NCBI GenBank assembly: GCA_900541125.1
Contig: UQIK01000009.1
Location: 1-64,000, forward strand
Direction of reading: 5' to 3'
Origin: an uncultured Collinsella sp.
GTDB lineage: Bacteria > Actinomycetota > Coriobacteriia > Coriobacteriales > Coriobacteriaceae
Length of the DNA stretch: 64,000 nucleotides
The notes under the pieces were generated by a model. The model did not search any database. It saw nothing but the letters and a program-made list of their open reading frames with translations, and was not told the DNA's origin. Positions 33,120 to 42,706 of the stretch are shown in pieces (the first letter of the stretch is position 1; each line of letters opens with the position of its first letter). The position numbers and the translations under genes were made by a program.

Positions 33120-34085
33120 ATGTCTCAAAACGCACGTTCCCATCGAAAGCTCAAGATAGCCGGCGTCGTTGCGCTGGTGCTCGTTGTCGCGCTGCTGGGG
33201 TTTGCCGGCAACTTTCTGTTTGACTTCGCGCTGAATCCCCGCGCGCCATACACCATGAAGATGATGCAGGACGGCAAGGACGCCGAAAAGGGCGAGCAGA
33301 TGGATGCCGAGGAAACCGAGGCGCGGGCGTGGTTTAAAGAGAACCGCGAGAGCAGCAGCCTCACCGCGGACGACGGGACCGAGCTTGCCGCCTGGTATTT
33401 TGCTGCGTCGGAGAGCACGCACGACTACGCCGTCTGCCTGCATGGATATACCAACGAGCCCATCGGTATGGCCCGATACGTCAAGCGATTCCACGACCGC
33501 GGCATGAACGTACTCGCACCCGCCGCCCGCGCCCACGAGCGCTCCGGCGGCAACTATATCGGCATGGGCTGGCCCGAGCGCCTTGACATCGTCGCATGGA
33601 TCGAGCGAATCGTTCAGGCTGACCCCGAGGCACGTATCCTGGTCTTTGGCGAGTCGATGGGTGCGGCAACCGCCATGAACGTCGCGGGGGAATCTCTGCC
33701 CGCAAACGTGAAATGCATTATCGAGGACTGCGGTTATACGAGTGTTTGGGACGAGTTTTCCCTGCAGCTCAAGGACGTGTTCGGCCTGCCCAGCTTTCCC
33801 TTGCTCGATGTAGCAAACTTGGTGTGCAACGTGCGCGCGGGCTACGACTTTCATAAGGCGAGCAGTGTGGAGCAACTCAAACACGCGACGGTTCCCATGT
33901 TGTTTATCCACGGCGACCAAGACACCTTTGTGCCGTACAGCATGCTCGACCAAAACTACGACGCATGCGCCAGCAAGGTCAAGCAAAAGCTCACTATCCA
34001 TGGCGCCACCCACGCCAAGAGCGCGCAGGTCGACCCCGAACTCTACTGGAACACGGTCGACAACTTCCTCGACGAGTATTTTTAG
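33120..34085 (+). CDS. Alpha/beta hydrolase, membrane anchored
   Basis: This 321-aa protein has one N-terminal transmembrane helix (~10-32) and an alpha/beta-hydrolase domain facing outward. The nucleophile elbow GESMG, the acid in GDQDTFVP and the His in GATHAKS complete a Ser-Asp-His triad. It resembles YqkD/BAAT-like serine hydrolases. It is a single gene under what appears to be a repressor-controlled promoter. Substrate unknown. Confidence 0.88.
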   Translation: MSQNARSHRKLKIAGVVALVLVVALLGFAGNFLFDFALNPRAPYTMKMMQDGKDAEKGEQMDAEETEARAWFKENRESSSLTADDGTELAAWYFAASESTHDYAVCLHGYTNEPIGMARYVKRFHDRGMNVLAPAARAHERSGGNYIGMGWPERLDIVAWIERIVQADPEARILVFGESMGAATAMNVAGESLPANVKCIIEDCGYTSVWDEFSLQLKDVFGLPSFPLLDVANLVCNVRAGYDFHKASSVEQLKHATVPMLFIHGDQDTFVPYSMLDQNYDACASKVKQKLTIHGATHAKSAQVDPELYWNTVDNFLDEYF

Positions 34086-34130
34086 GAAATAGGACGGTTT
34101 ACTGGTCTATCTGACCCCCTAGCACTTCCA

Positions 34131-34169
34131 AAAAGCCGCCCGTGGGCAATGTGCTCACGGGCGGCTTTT
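34131..34169. terminator. Bidirectional rho-independent terminator
   Basis: AAAAGCCGCCCGTG pairs perfectly with CACGGGCGGCTTTT between convergent genes. Confidence 0.9.
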
Positions 34170-34216
34170 GCTAACGTTGCGCTACAAAAGCGCTTGATAT
34201 GTCCAATAGACAGGTG

Positions 34217-35422
34217 TTACTTGACCTCGATAAGCTCGTACTTGCTCGTGCCCAGGCCGATCTTCTCGGCGTGCGCGATGCACACGCGCCAGTCGGTGTC
34301 GGGATGTGTGATGCAGAAGGGGTCCTTGGCCTGCTCGCCCTCCAGATGCTCGTGGTTGTGCTCCATCTTGGCGGCGCTGTCGGTGAGCTCGGTGTTGGGC
34401 AGCGGCTCGGATGCCATGACGGCATCGGCGCAGGCCTGGTCGATGGCGACCGGGTCGAAGCTCGCGAACATGCCGATATCGCTGACGATAGGCGTGTCGT
34501 TTTCGGGATGGCAATCGCAGTTGGGGCTGATATCCATGGCAAGCGAGATGTGGAAGCTCGGGCGGCCGTCGACAACGGCCTTCGTATACTCGGCGATCTT
34601 GCAGTTGAGCACGTCGGCCGCGGCGTCATAGCCGGGCTTGATGCAGTCCTGGTTGCATGCCGCAATGCAGCGTCCGCAGCCCACGCAGCGATCGTGGTCG
34701 ATAGCGGCCACGTGCACCGTGCGAGTAGCGCCGCTGGCAAGCTCGCGCTCGCGGGTGCCGTCGAACGAGACAGCGTCGTGCGCGCAGATCTTTTCGCAGG
34801 CACGGCAGCCAACGCAGTGCTCGGTCGAGACGTTCGGCTTGCCGGCGGCATGCTGCTCCATCTTGCCGGCACGGCTGCCGCCTCCCATACCCAGGTTCTT
34901 CATGGCGCCGCCAAAGCCGGCCTGCTCATGGCCCTTAAAGTGGGTGAGGCTGATCACGATATCGGCATCCATGAGCGCCTGACCGATCTTGGCCTCGCGC
35001 ACGTACTCGCCACCCTCGACCGGGACGAGCGCCTCGTCGGTGCCCTTGAGGCCGTCGGCGATGATGATCTGGCAACCCGTGGCATACGGGGTAAAGCCGT
35101 TCTGGTAGGCGGTGTCGATGTGCTCGAGCGCGTTTTTGCGGCTACCCACATAGAGCGTATTGCAGTCGGTGAGGAAGGGCTTGCCGCCCAGCTCCTTCAC
35201 GACATCCGCGACGGCGCGGGCGTAGTTGGGGCGCAAAAAGCTCAGGTTGCCCAGCTCGCCAAAGTGAATCTTGATGGCGACGAACTTGTTCTCGAAGTCG
35301 ATCTGCTCAATACCGGCGTGACGAATGAGGCGCTTGAGCTTGTCGAGCTGGCTCTCGCGAGCATGCGTGCGCAGGTTGGTGAAGTACACCTTAGCGGGTG
35401 CTGCGGGTGCAGTTGCGGTCAT
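34217..35422 (-). CDS. DUF362 protein with two 4Fe-4S clusters
   Basis: This 401-aa protein joins a DUF362 domain (~10-330) with an inserted bacterioferredoxin-like pair of clusters (CVGCRACEKIC and CVGCGRCIAAC, about residues 205-260). GHEQAGFGGAMKNLGMG is a strong family signature. Such proteins are common in anaerobes and may be electron carriers or iron-sulphur sensors; no substrate is known. Single gene, bounded by the terminator at 34131. Confidence 0.88.
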   Translation of the reverse strand: MTATAPAAPAKVYFTNLRTHARESQLDKLKRLIRHAGIEQIDFENKFVAIKIHFGELGNLSFLRPNYARAVADVVKELGGKPFLTDCNTLYVGSRKNALEHIDTAYQNGFTPYATGCQIIIADGLKGTDEALVPVEGGEYVREAKIGQALMDADIVISLTHFKGHEQAGFGGAMKNLGMGGGSRAGKMEQHAAGKPNVSTEHCVGCRACEKICAHDAVSFDGTRERELASGATRTVHVAAIDHDRCVGCGRCIAACNQDCIKPGYDAAADVLNCKIAEYTKAVVDGRPSFHISLAMDISPNCDCHPENDTPIVSDIGMFASFDPVAIDQACADAVMASEPLPNTELTDSAAKMEHNHEHLEGEQAKDPFCITHPDTDWRVCIAHAEKIGLGTSKYELIEVK

Positions 35423-35509
35423 AGATATATCCCCTCGGTCTATATGGCGTTACAGACATAGAGGATGGTACCAGTTAAAGCAGAGTTAAAGTCAAGTACG
35501 GCACCTAGT

Positions 35510-35697
35510 CGCTGAGGACGTTCCTTTCTAGTCATTGGGGACAGACTTAAATGACTGAAACCACTCATTGGGGACGGACTTAAATGAGTGCCTCGCCACC
35601 TGGCAGCTAGGGACGTTCCTTTCCTGCCGGCAGCTGGGGACAGTCCTTGCCAGCACAGCCGGCGAACCGGCGAATCGGCAAAGACTGTCCCCGATGA
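35510..35697. repeat. Cluster of GGGGAC/GGGACG hairpins
   Basis: At least three hairpin units lie in 190 bp: AGTCATT-GGGGACAGACTTA-AATGACT (35530-35556), CACTCATT-GGGGACGGACTTA-AATGAGTG (35562-35590) and a larger one in which GGCAGCTGGGGACAGTCC...GACTGTCCCC pairs across a CCGGCGAA tandem (35629-35693). Two AGGGACGTTCCTTTC or GAGGACGTTCCTTTC variants precede them. The region lies downstream of the ABC permease on the minus strand. Confidence 0.8.
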
Positions 35698-38364
35698 CTA
35701 CTCCTGCACCTTGAGGGCTTCGGAGAGGCTCACGCGCTTGATGGAGCGCGTGTGCAGCAGCGCCACGACCAGGTAGGTCACAAAGCCAATGCCCACGCAC
35801 GCCGCCATGGACCAAGCGGGCACGTAGATCTCGATATTGCCGTTGTAGGCGAGCAGCATCGAGCGGAAGATGGCCGTGAGCGAGCCAATAATGACCGGCA
35901 GGCTCAGCACGAGCGACGCCGCCACGCACAGCGTGATCGAGCGGATGTACAGATGCGAGATCTCGCTATCGCGATAGCCAAAGACTTTCATGTAGCTGAT
36001 CGAACGGGCGCTGTGGTCGATCACCGCCTTGGTCAGCAGGTACATAAACAGCAGAAAGATAAACACCGCGAGCCCGATCATCATTCCGATCATTTTGCTC
36101 ATCATGCCGATGAACTGGTCGCCCACGGCCCGCATGTCGTCGGGCGTGGTGTCGCCGGCAAAGTAACGAGCATCGAAGTCGAGCTTCTCGTCGCTCACAT
36201 AGCCGTTAAAGTAGGCGGCGTCGTTGCTGAACAGCTCGTTAAAGTCGTCGATACTCATATAGATATTCATGTCCGACTTGGAGCCCCAGGCACAGTCCTT
36301 GCCCGCGTACTCAAGGGAATAATGCTCCCCCTCGTACTTGTCGATGAGCGTGACCTTCTGACCCTCGCTCCAGCCAAACTTATCGAGCAGACCGCCACCA
36401 AAGACGACACGGCCGTCGCCGACGTTGAGGTCTTTCCAATAGCGCGAATCGGATGAAATGCCGTAAACGGAAATCGTCTCCTCGCCATTTCCGTCGCCGC
36501 GATCGTATTGCAGCTGGTAGACGGCGTATTTCTCGGCCTGCGCGATTGCGCCTGCACCGTTGTCGATCGTGTTGACCGGGTGAATGTCGTCGTTGTCGGT
36601 GTCGATCTTAGAGGCCTTGTCGATCAGGTCGATAGCCTCGTCGCGGTCGCAGCCGAGGGCATCGGCAAGATCATCGAGGCGCGCATAAAGCGCATCCTTC
36701 TTGTCCTGGACCTTGGCGAGCGCGTCCTGCGCCGCGGCCAGGCTCTCGGCAGACGGAGCGCTGGTCGCGGCATCGGCTGCCGCCTGCGCCGCATCGGCCG
36801 CGTCGTCAAGCTCGTCATCGGCATCCTGAGCGGCAGAAAGCAGCACGCCGTCAACCGACTGTAAGCGCTCGAGTGCCGACCACTGCTCTCGCTCCTCGGC
36901 AGTGCCCTCGAGCTCCAGCGGCGCCTTGAGCGTGTACTGGTGCTCGGCGACCAGGCTTGTCTCGAGGTTGTCCGCATAGTGCGTCATCGTGGGCAGAATC
37001 GCCAGGCCAAAGAGCAGTAGCAGCGAGGCAAACGCGATGCCCACGAAGAGCGTGGCGAAGTTGCCCAGATTGCGCAGGAAGATATGCAGGCGGAAGCGGG
37101 AAACAAAACCCATGCGCTCCGGCAGCTGCAGGCCGCGCTTGGTGCCCGATTTGCCACTCACCTCGTGACGAAGGAACTGCAACGGCGTCTTGCCCATCTT
37201 GTGAAGCAGACCCACCAGCGTGATGAGGATGAGCGCGGCGGCGGGAACCACGGCGCACTTCACAAAGATCTCCCAGCTCCAGTACACCTGGAAGGGCGGC
37301 AGGCTGTACGAACCGTAATAGAGGCTGCGCATGGGCTCGGTAAAGAACACAACGCCGAGCGCAGTGCCCAAAAGCGCCGCGACCACGCCCACGATGGCGG
37401 GAAGCGCAAGGTAGTGCAGCACGATCTCGCGTCGACGATAGCCGCTGGCGAGCAGCGTGCCGATGATGGCGCTCTCCTCCTCGATGGTGGCGTCGGTAAG
37501 GACCACAAAGACAAACGCCATGATCACGATGATGATGTCGAGCAGCGTCATCCACATCATGGAGTCGCCGTCCACGTCGTCGCGCGCATAGCCAATGCCC
37601 TGATTGGAATCGGCATCGACCAGATCGTCCACGCGCGCATCGGCATCGGTCAGCGCCTCGACCATATCCTGCTCCGCATCGATGCGATCCGCGGTGGGGA
37701 GGTCGCGATCGGTAAAGGCAAAGGAGTAGGTGTAGGCAGGCGCGCCGCCGGCATCCTCGAGCGCGGCAAAGCCGGCGTCGGTGACCTCGGCCACGCCATA
37801 GGTGATGGTATTCACCGTAAAGTCCGAATTGTTGAGGAACAGCGCCTGGCTATCGGGCTGGGTCATGATGCCGCAGATGGTATAGGTGCGGCCCTCAAGC
37901 TCGACCTTATCGCCCACGGACAGGTTGTTATTGGTGGCAAAGACACGGTCGATGGCTACCTCATCGTCCGTCTTGGGCTCCTTGCCCTCACAATAGGACG
38001 CGATATCGACTTTGGTGCGGTGCGCATAGGTGCGCAGCGTGCGCTTGGTGCCGTCGTCGCCGGCGGTCTTTTTGATGATGGCGTCGATGGAAAAATTCTT
38101 GTAGAGCGCGACGCCGCCGGCGTCACCGGCTGCATCCTCGGCGGCCCTGAGTTGATCGTCGGTAGCCTCGAAGGAGGTGGTCACGCGGCCGTCCTCAATC
38201 GTGTACGCATCGCGCATGTCATCGATAAGGCAGCCGATGGAATGCGCCGCGAGCAAAAAACCCGAGGTGAGAGCGATGCTTCCGCACATAAGCAAAAAGA
38301 TGCCCAGATACTTGCCGATATTGCGGCGCAGCTCGCGCGGGAGACGTTTTGTGAGAGGTGTCAT
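35698..38364 (-). CDS. FtsX-like ABC permease
   Basis: This 888-aa protein has an N-terminal helix, a large extracellular domain, three helices (~275-420), a second extracellular domain with an Asp/Ala-rich coiled-coil (~495-570), and three C-terminal helices with the FtsX signature. The two-FtsX-domain layout matches MacB/BceB-type mechanotransmission permeases that act in peptide resistance or envelope maintenance. The ATG lies eight bases downstream of the ATPase stop codon region, so the pair is coupled. A TTG five codons upstream is in frame. Confidence 0.88.
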   Translation of the reverse strand: MTPLTKRLPRELRRNIGKYLGIFLLMCGSIALTSGFLLAAHSIGCLIDDMRDAYTIEDGRVTTSFEATDDQLRAAEDAAGDAGGVALYKNFSIDAIIKKTAGDDGTKRTLRTYAHRTKVDIASYCEGKEPKTDDEVAIDRVFATNNNLSVGDKVELEGRTYTICGIMTQPDSQALFLNNSDFTVNTITYGVAEVTDAGFAALEDAGGAPAYTYSFAFTDRDLPTADRIDAEQDMVEALTDADARVDDLVDADSNQGIGYARDDVDGDSMMWMTLLDIIIVIMAFVFVVLTDATIEEESAIIGTLLASGYRRREIVLHYLALPAIVGVVAALLGTALGVVFFTEPMRSLYYGSYSLPPFQVYWSWEIFVKCAVVPAAALILITLVGLLHKMGKTPLQFLRHEVSGKSGTKRGLQLPERMGFVSRFRLHIFLRNLGNFATLFVGIAFASLLLLFGLAILPTMTHYADNLETSLVAEHQYTLKAPLELEGTAEEREQWSALERLQSVDGVLLSAAQDADDELDDAADAAQAAADAATSAPSAESLAAAQDALAKVQDKKDALYARLDDLADALGCDRDEAIDLIDKASKIDTDNDDIHPVNTIDNGAGAIAQAEKYAVYQLQYDRGDGNGEETISVYGISSDSRYWKDLNVGDGRVVFGGGLLDKFGWSEGQKVTLIDKYEGEHYSLEYAGKDCAWGSKSDMNIYMSIDDFNELFSNDAAYFNGYVSDEKLDFDARYFAGDTTPDDMRAVGDQFIGMMSKMIGMMIGLAVFIFLLFMYLLTKAVIDHSARSISYMKVFGYRDSEISHLYIRSITLCVAASLVLSLPVIIGSLTAIFRSMLLAYNGNIEIYVPAWSMAACVGIGFVTYLVVALLHTRSIKRVSLSEALKVQE

Positions 38365-38372
38365 GGCGCCGC

Positions 38373-39086
<714 letters not shown>

Positions 39087-39179
39087 GGTATCCCCCATTG
39101 TTAGCCTCGTACTACTTTATGAACGTAATAGTAAACCTTGGCGAACTATTTTGGGGCGAGGCCTAGGATTTATTTCAGA

Positions 39180-40385
39180 CTAGGCGCGGGATTTGGCGCG
39201 TGCGAGAGCCAGGCCTACGGCGGCAATGGCGGCGGCGAAGAGCACGGTGACGCCCAGGTCGCAGGCGATGTCGCCCAACACGGCAGACGTCAGGTCCGCG
39301 GCGAGCGCCTTGCTGATCGCGTCGTTCACCCAAAACGTCGGTACAAAGTGCGCCACCGTCTGCACGGCCGAGCCCATCAGCGACAGCGGCATCCAGGCGC
39401 CGCCCAAAAACGTCATGAGCATGCCGAGTAAGTTGCCCACGCCGTTGAGCAGCTCCTCGCGCGCACCCAGGCTCGAAAGCGCAAAGCCAACGGCCAGAGG
39501 CGTGCACGCAAGGGCAAACGTCGCCGCCAGCGCCAGGCACACACGGCCCACGCCGACCTCGGCGACCGCGCCGGCAAAGCCCACGACGCCCATCATGCTC
39601 GACACAAACCAGATGCAGACGGTGAGCACGGCGGCGGCCGCAAACACGGCAAGCGAACGCCGGCGCTCGGAGATTGGACCGGCATCCATACGACGCACGC
39701 GCTCGGGCTCGTTCATGCCCGAGAACACCAGCCCCACCGACACGATGACCGACGAGATAATCGCGTACGCGCCAAAGTTGAAGTACGACTCGAGCGTGGC
39801 GGCGGCGGTCGAGTCAACCTTGACCTGCTCGATCTCGACCTTGGCACGCTTCGCGGCCGCATGATCGGCAGCCTTGGCGACGTCACCGTTGGAGGCAGTA
39901 GGCTCAAGCGCCGCCGCAGCGCCCGCGAGCGAGATCCAGCGCGAGGCCTCGGCAGACGAAAGCGCCGCCGCCATGGTGCCGGCACCGTAGGTCACATCGA
40001 GCTTGGGCAGGGACTCCCCCGCGCGGGCACCTGCAACGAGGTCGCCCTCAAACCCCTCCGGGATAAAGAACACGCAGTCGGCACTGCCCTTGGCGCTGTT
40101 GCTCTTGGAAAGCGCGTCCGCAAGGTCGTAGGTGTCGTCGCCGACGCCCGTGACCAGCTCAAAGCGCGAACCCAGATGCTTGGTAAGCGCACGCGAAAGG
40201 TCACTGTCGTCGCGGTCGACCACGATCACGTTGGCATCGTAGGGCTTATATTCGGTGAGCTGCGACGAGTTCCAGCTCACCGATGCCGCGATAAACACAC
40301 CCATGAGCGAGATGAACACCGTGTAGATGAGCAGATAGAGCGGGTGTGCGAGCGCCATGCGAAGCGCAGTCTTAAAGGTGCTCAT
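39180..40385 (-). CDS. ABC-2 type permease
   Basis: This 401-aa protein has an N-terminal helix, a ~190-residue extracellular domain and five C-terminal helices, the YhgE/Pip-like or ABC-2 layout. It overlaps the preceding permease gene by 14 bases. It forms the third gene of an ATPase-permease-permease operon whose two permeases are homologous in arrangement, so the exporter is likely a heterodimer. AGGAG precedes the ATG. Confidence 0.85.
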   Translation of the reverse strand: MSTFKTALRMALAHPLYLLIYTVFISLMGVFIAASVSWNSSQLTEYKPYDANVIVVDRDDSDLSRALTKHLGSRFELVTGVGDDTYDLADALSKSNSAKGSADCVFFIPEGFEGDLVAGARAGESLPKLDVTYGAGTMAAALSSAEASRWISLAGAAAALEPTASNGDVAKAADHAAAKRAKVEIEQVKVDSTAAATLESYFNFGAYAIISSVIVSVGLVFSGMNEPERVRRMDAGPISERRRSLAVFAAAAVLTVCIWFVSSMMGVVGFAGAVAEVGVGRVCLALAATFALACTPLAVGFALSSLGAREELLNGVGNLLGMLMTFLGGAWMPLSLMGSAVQTVAHFVPTFWVNDAISKALAADLTSAVLGDIACDLGVTVLFAAAIAAVGLALARAKSRA

Positions 40386-41559
40386 AGCGGCTCCTTCCAA
40401 AGATCAGCGTGGCGGCGGCAACGAACAGCAGCGCCATAAGGACCAGTGCGCCCGCGCGAACGGCAAAGGGGCCCAGGTCCTCAAAGAAATACAGGCGGTT
40501 GAACATGTCGCAGATGAGCTTGACGGGGTTGAGCCAGCACTCGGCCGGGCAGGCGCGGGCGACGTCGTCGGCAAGCGCCATCGCCGGCTCGCCGTAGAGG
40601 CCGGCGAACAGGGCGCACGTGGTGGCAAAGCCCGTGAGGATGCCCGACTTGGACGCCTTGCCGCCCTTAACGGGAAGCGTGCCCACAAAGAGTCCCAAGC
40701 CCGTGGCGGCAAGCGCGGAAGCGGCGCCGCCCACCAAACACAGTCCCTCGCGCCCGCCAAAGTCGATGCCCACGACTAGGCGCACGTAGCCAATCGCAAT
40801 CGCCATCGAGGCAAAGGAGACCAGCCACGAGCCCACAAAGATACCGGCCAGTGACGCCGTCTTGGAAAGACCACCCACGCAGCGACGTGCGCCAAGGCCG
40901 GACAGATTGGGCTGCAGATCGACGACGCTCAAGGCGGCAAACTCGGCAGACATCATCGCCACCAGACCAAAGAGCGCATAGTAGTAGATGACCGTGCCAT
41001 CGGGCGTGGTGCGCGTCAGGCTCACGCGACGGGTGCCGCCCTCGAGCGACAGGGCGCGCGCAACCGCCTCCGGGTCGGCGAGCGCCGCTGGGTTGTCCTG
41101 GGCAATTTGGGACATGAGCTCGGCATTTTGTGTATACGAGCTTGCCACCGTCTCCAAAATGCTGCGATCGGTGAGCACCGACGACGCACGCGAGCCGTCA
41201 TAACTCGATAGCAGCGTGAGTTTGGGCGTGCCCGCGTCGTCGACCGTATAGATGCCCGCGACCTCGCCGGCCTTAAGCGCACGGCTCGCGTCGGCTGCGT
41301 CGTCGCACTCGTGGATCTCGAGCAGTTGGTCGTCGCCTTCCTTGGCAAGCGAAGCCGCCACGTTCTTAAAGGTCGAAGCGTCCCAAGCCTCGTCCGCCAC
41401 GACGGCAACCGGCACCGGGTCGATCTTGCCGTCGGAGCTGAGGTTCGCAAACATAAACATGAACATCGTGGAAAGTGCAATGGGAAAGAGAGCGCCCCAA
41501 ACCCACGTGCTCGGCCGGCGCAGCAGCGTCTTGACCGTAATGATAATGGTGTTGAACAT
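40372..41559 (-). CDS. ABC-2 type permease
   Basis: This 395-aa partner permease has the same topology: an N-terminal helix (TVKTLLRRPSTWVWGALFPIA onward), a large extracellular domain and five C-terminal helices. It begins nine bases after the ATPase gene ends. Drug, lipid or peptide export is likely by analogy with DrrB-type systems; the substrate is not identifiable. Confidence 0.85.
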   Translation of the reverse strand: MFNTIIITVKTLLRRPSTWVWGALFPIALSTMFMFMFANLSSDGKIDPVPVAVVADEAWDASTFKNVAASLAKEGDDQLLEIHECDDAADASRALKAGEVAGIYTVDDAGTPKLTLLSSYDGSRASSVLTDRSILETVASSYTQNAELMSQIAQDNPAALADPEAVARALSLEGGTRRVSLTRTTPDGTVIYYYALFGLVAMMSAEFAALSVVDLQPNLSGLGARRCVGGLSKTASLAGIFVGSWLVSFASMAIAIGYVRLVVGIDFGGREGLCLVGGAASALAATGLGLFVGTLPVKGGKASKSGILTGFATTCALFAGLYGEPAMALADDVARACPAECWLNPVKLICDMFNRLYFFEDLGPFAVRAGALVLMALLFVAAATLIFGRSRYEHL

Positions 41560-41568
41560 GGCCGCCCC

Positions 41569-42507
41569 CTAGTCGCGCAGCTCGCGGCCGGTGATCTCGA
41601 GGAACACGTCGTTGAGGGTCGGCGGCTCGCTCCACACACGGCCGAGTGCCACGTCGGCAGCGCGCAGCGTGTCGAGGATGTCCACCAGGTTGTGCGGGCT
41701 CGCCTCGCAGGTGCAGACGAGCTCGCCGCCGGACAGCTCGACGCTGAGCACGTGCTCGAGGGCGCGCAGGCGCTCGACCGTGGCGGTCTCGACGGCGCCG
41801 ACCTCGACGGTCACGCGCTCGCCCATCTGGATCATGCGCTTGAGCTCGTCGTTGGTGCCCTGCGCCAGCACGCGCCCGCCGTCCATGATCATGATGCGGC
41901 TGCAGATTTGCTCGACTTCCTCCATGTAATGGCTGGTATACACCACCGTGGCACCTTCGTCGCGCAGGCGGCAAATGCCCTCCAGGATGGCGTTTCGGCT
42001 CTGCGGGTCGACCGCCACCGTGGGCTCGTCAAAAAAGATCAGCTCGGGCTTGTGCGCGATGCCGCAGGCGATGTTGAGGCGACGCGCCAGGCCGCCCGAG
42101 AGCTTGCCGGGGCGGAACTTGGTAAAGTCGCCCAGGCCGACAAAGTCGATCGCCTCGTCCACCAGCGCGCGGCGGCGCTTGCGGTCGCTAACGTAAAGGC
42201 TGCAGAAATAGTCGATGTTTTCGCGCACGGTGAGCTCGTCGAACACCGCCACCTGCTGCGGCACCACGCCGATGCGGCGCTTGAGGTCGTAGCGGGCGGG
42301 CGTCATGGGCTCGCCGAACAGCTCGATGGTGCCTTTGTCGTAGGCAAGCAGCTGCAAAATGCAGTTGATGGACGTGGTCTTGCCCGAGCCATTGGGGCCC
42401 AGCAGGCCAAAAATCTCGCCGGGGGCGATGCTCAGGTTAAAGTGGTCGAGCGCAATAAGATCGTCGTAGCGCTTGACGAGGTTTTCGACGTGGACGATGT
42501 CTGTCAT
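41569..42507 (-). CDS. ABC transporter ATPase (DrrA/CcmA type)
   Basis: This 312-aa ATPase has Walker A GPNGSGKT, signature LSGGLARR, Walker B LIFFDEPTVAVD and a C-terminal ~80-residue extension typical of DrrA-like drug-export ATPases. It heads an operon with two permeases. A kinase/regulator pair is transcribed divergently 200 bp away and probably controls it, in the manner of LiaRS- or DesKR-type systems. Confidence 0.9.
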   Translation of the reverse strand: MTDIVHVENLVKRYDDLIALDHFNLSIAPGEIFGLLGPNGSGKTTSINCILQLLAYDKGTIELFGEPMTPARYDLKRRIGVVPQQVAVFDELTVRENIDYFCSLYVSDRKRRRALVDEAIDFVGLGDFTKFRPGKLSGGLARRLNIACGIAHKPELIFFDEPTVAVDPQSRNAILEGICRLRDEGATVVYTSHYMEEVEQICSRIMIMDGGRVLAQGTNDELKRMIQMGERVTVEVGAVETATVERLRALEHVLSVELSGGELVCTCEASPHNLVDILDTLRAADVALGRVWSEPPTLNDVFLEITGRELRD

Positions 42508-42694
42508 GAGGCGGCCCTTCTGTTGATTGCGGCCCGGTACAATTGCATCATCGCAGGAGCCGCCGGCGCGCGCCAGTGAGCTTTGTCACGAGTGCGTGGA
42601 TCTTGGTCGTGCGGCCTGCCGACGCCCCCGCTTTGCCGCGCGGGAGGAATGTCACGGTTGCGCGGGTGGCCCCTCCCCCGTGCGCGGCATCGCG

Positions 42695-42700
42695 TACAAT
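42695..42700 (+). promoter_or_regulatory. Candidate -10 element giving a leaderless kinase mRNA
   Basis: TACAAT lies six bases before the kinase ATG, so transcription would start at or next to the A of ATG. There is no Shine-Dalgarno and no good -35. Leaderless genes with this spacing are common in actinobacteria. Confidence 0.4.
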
Positions 42701-42706
42701 ACCCGT

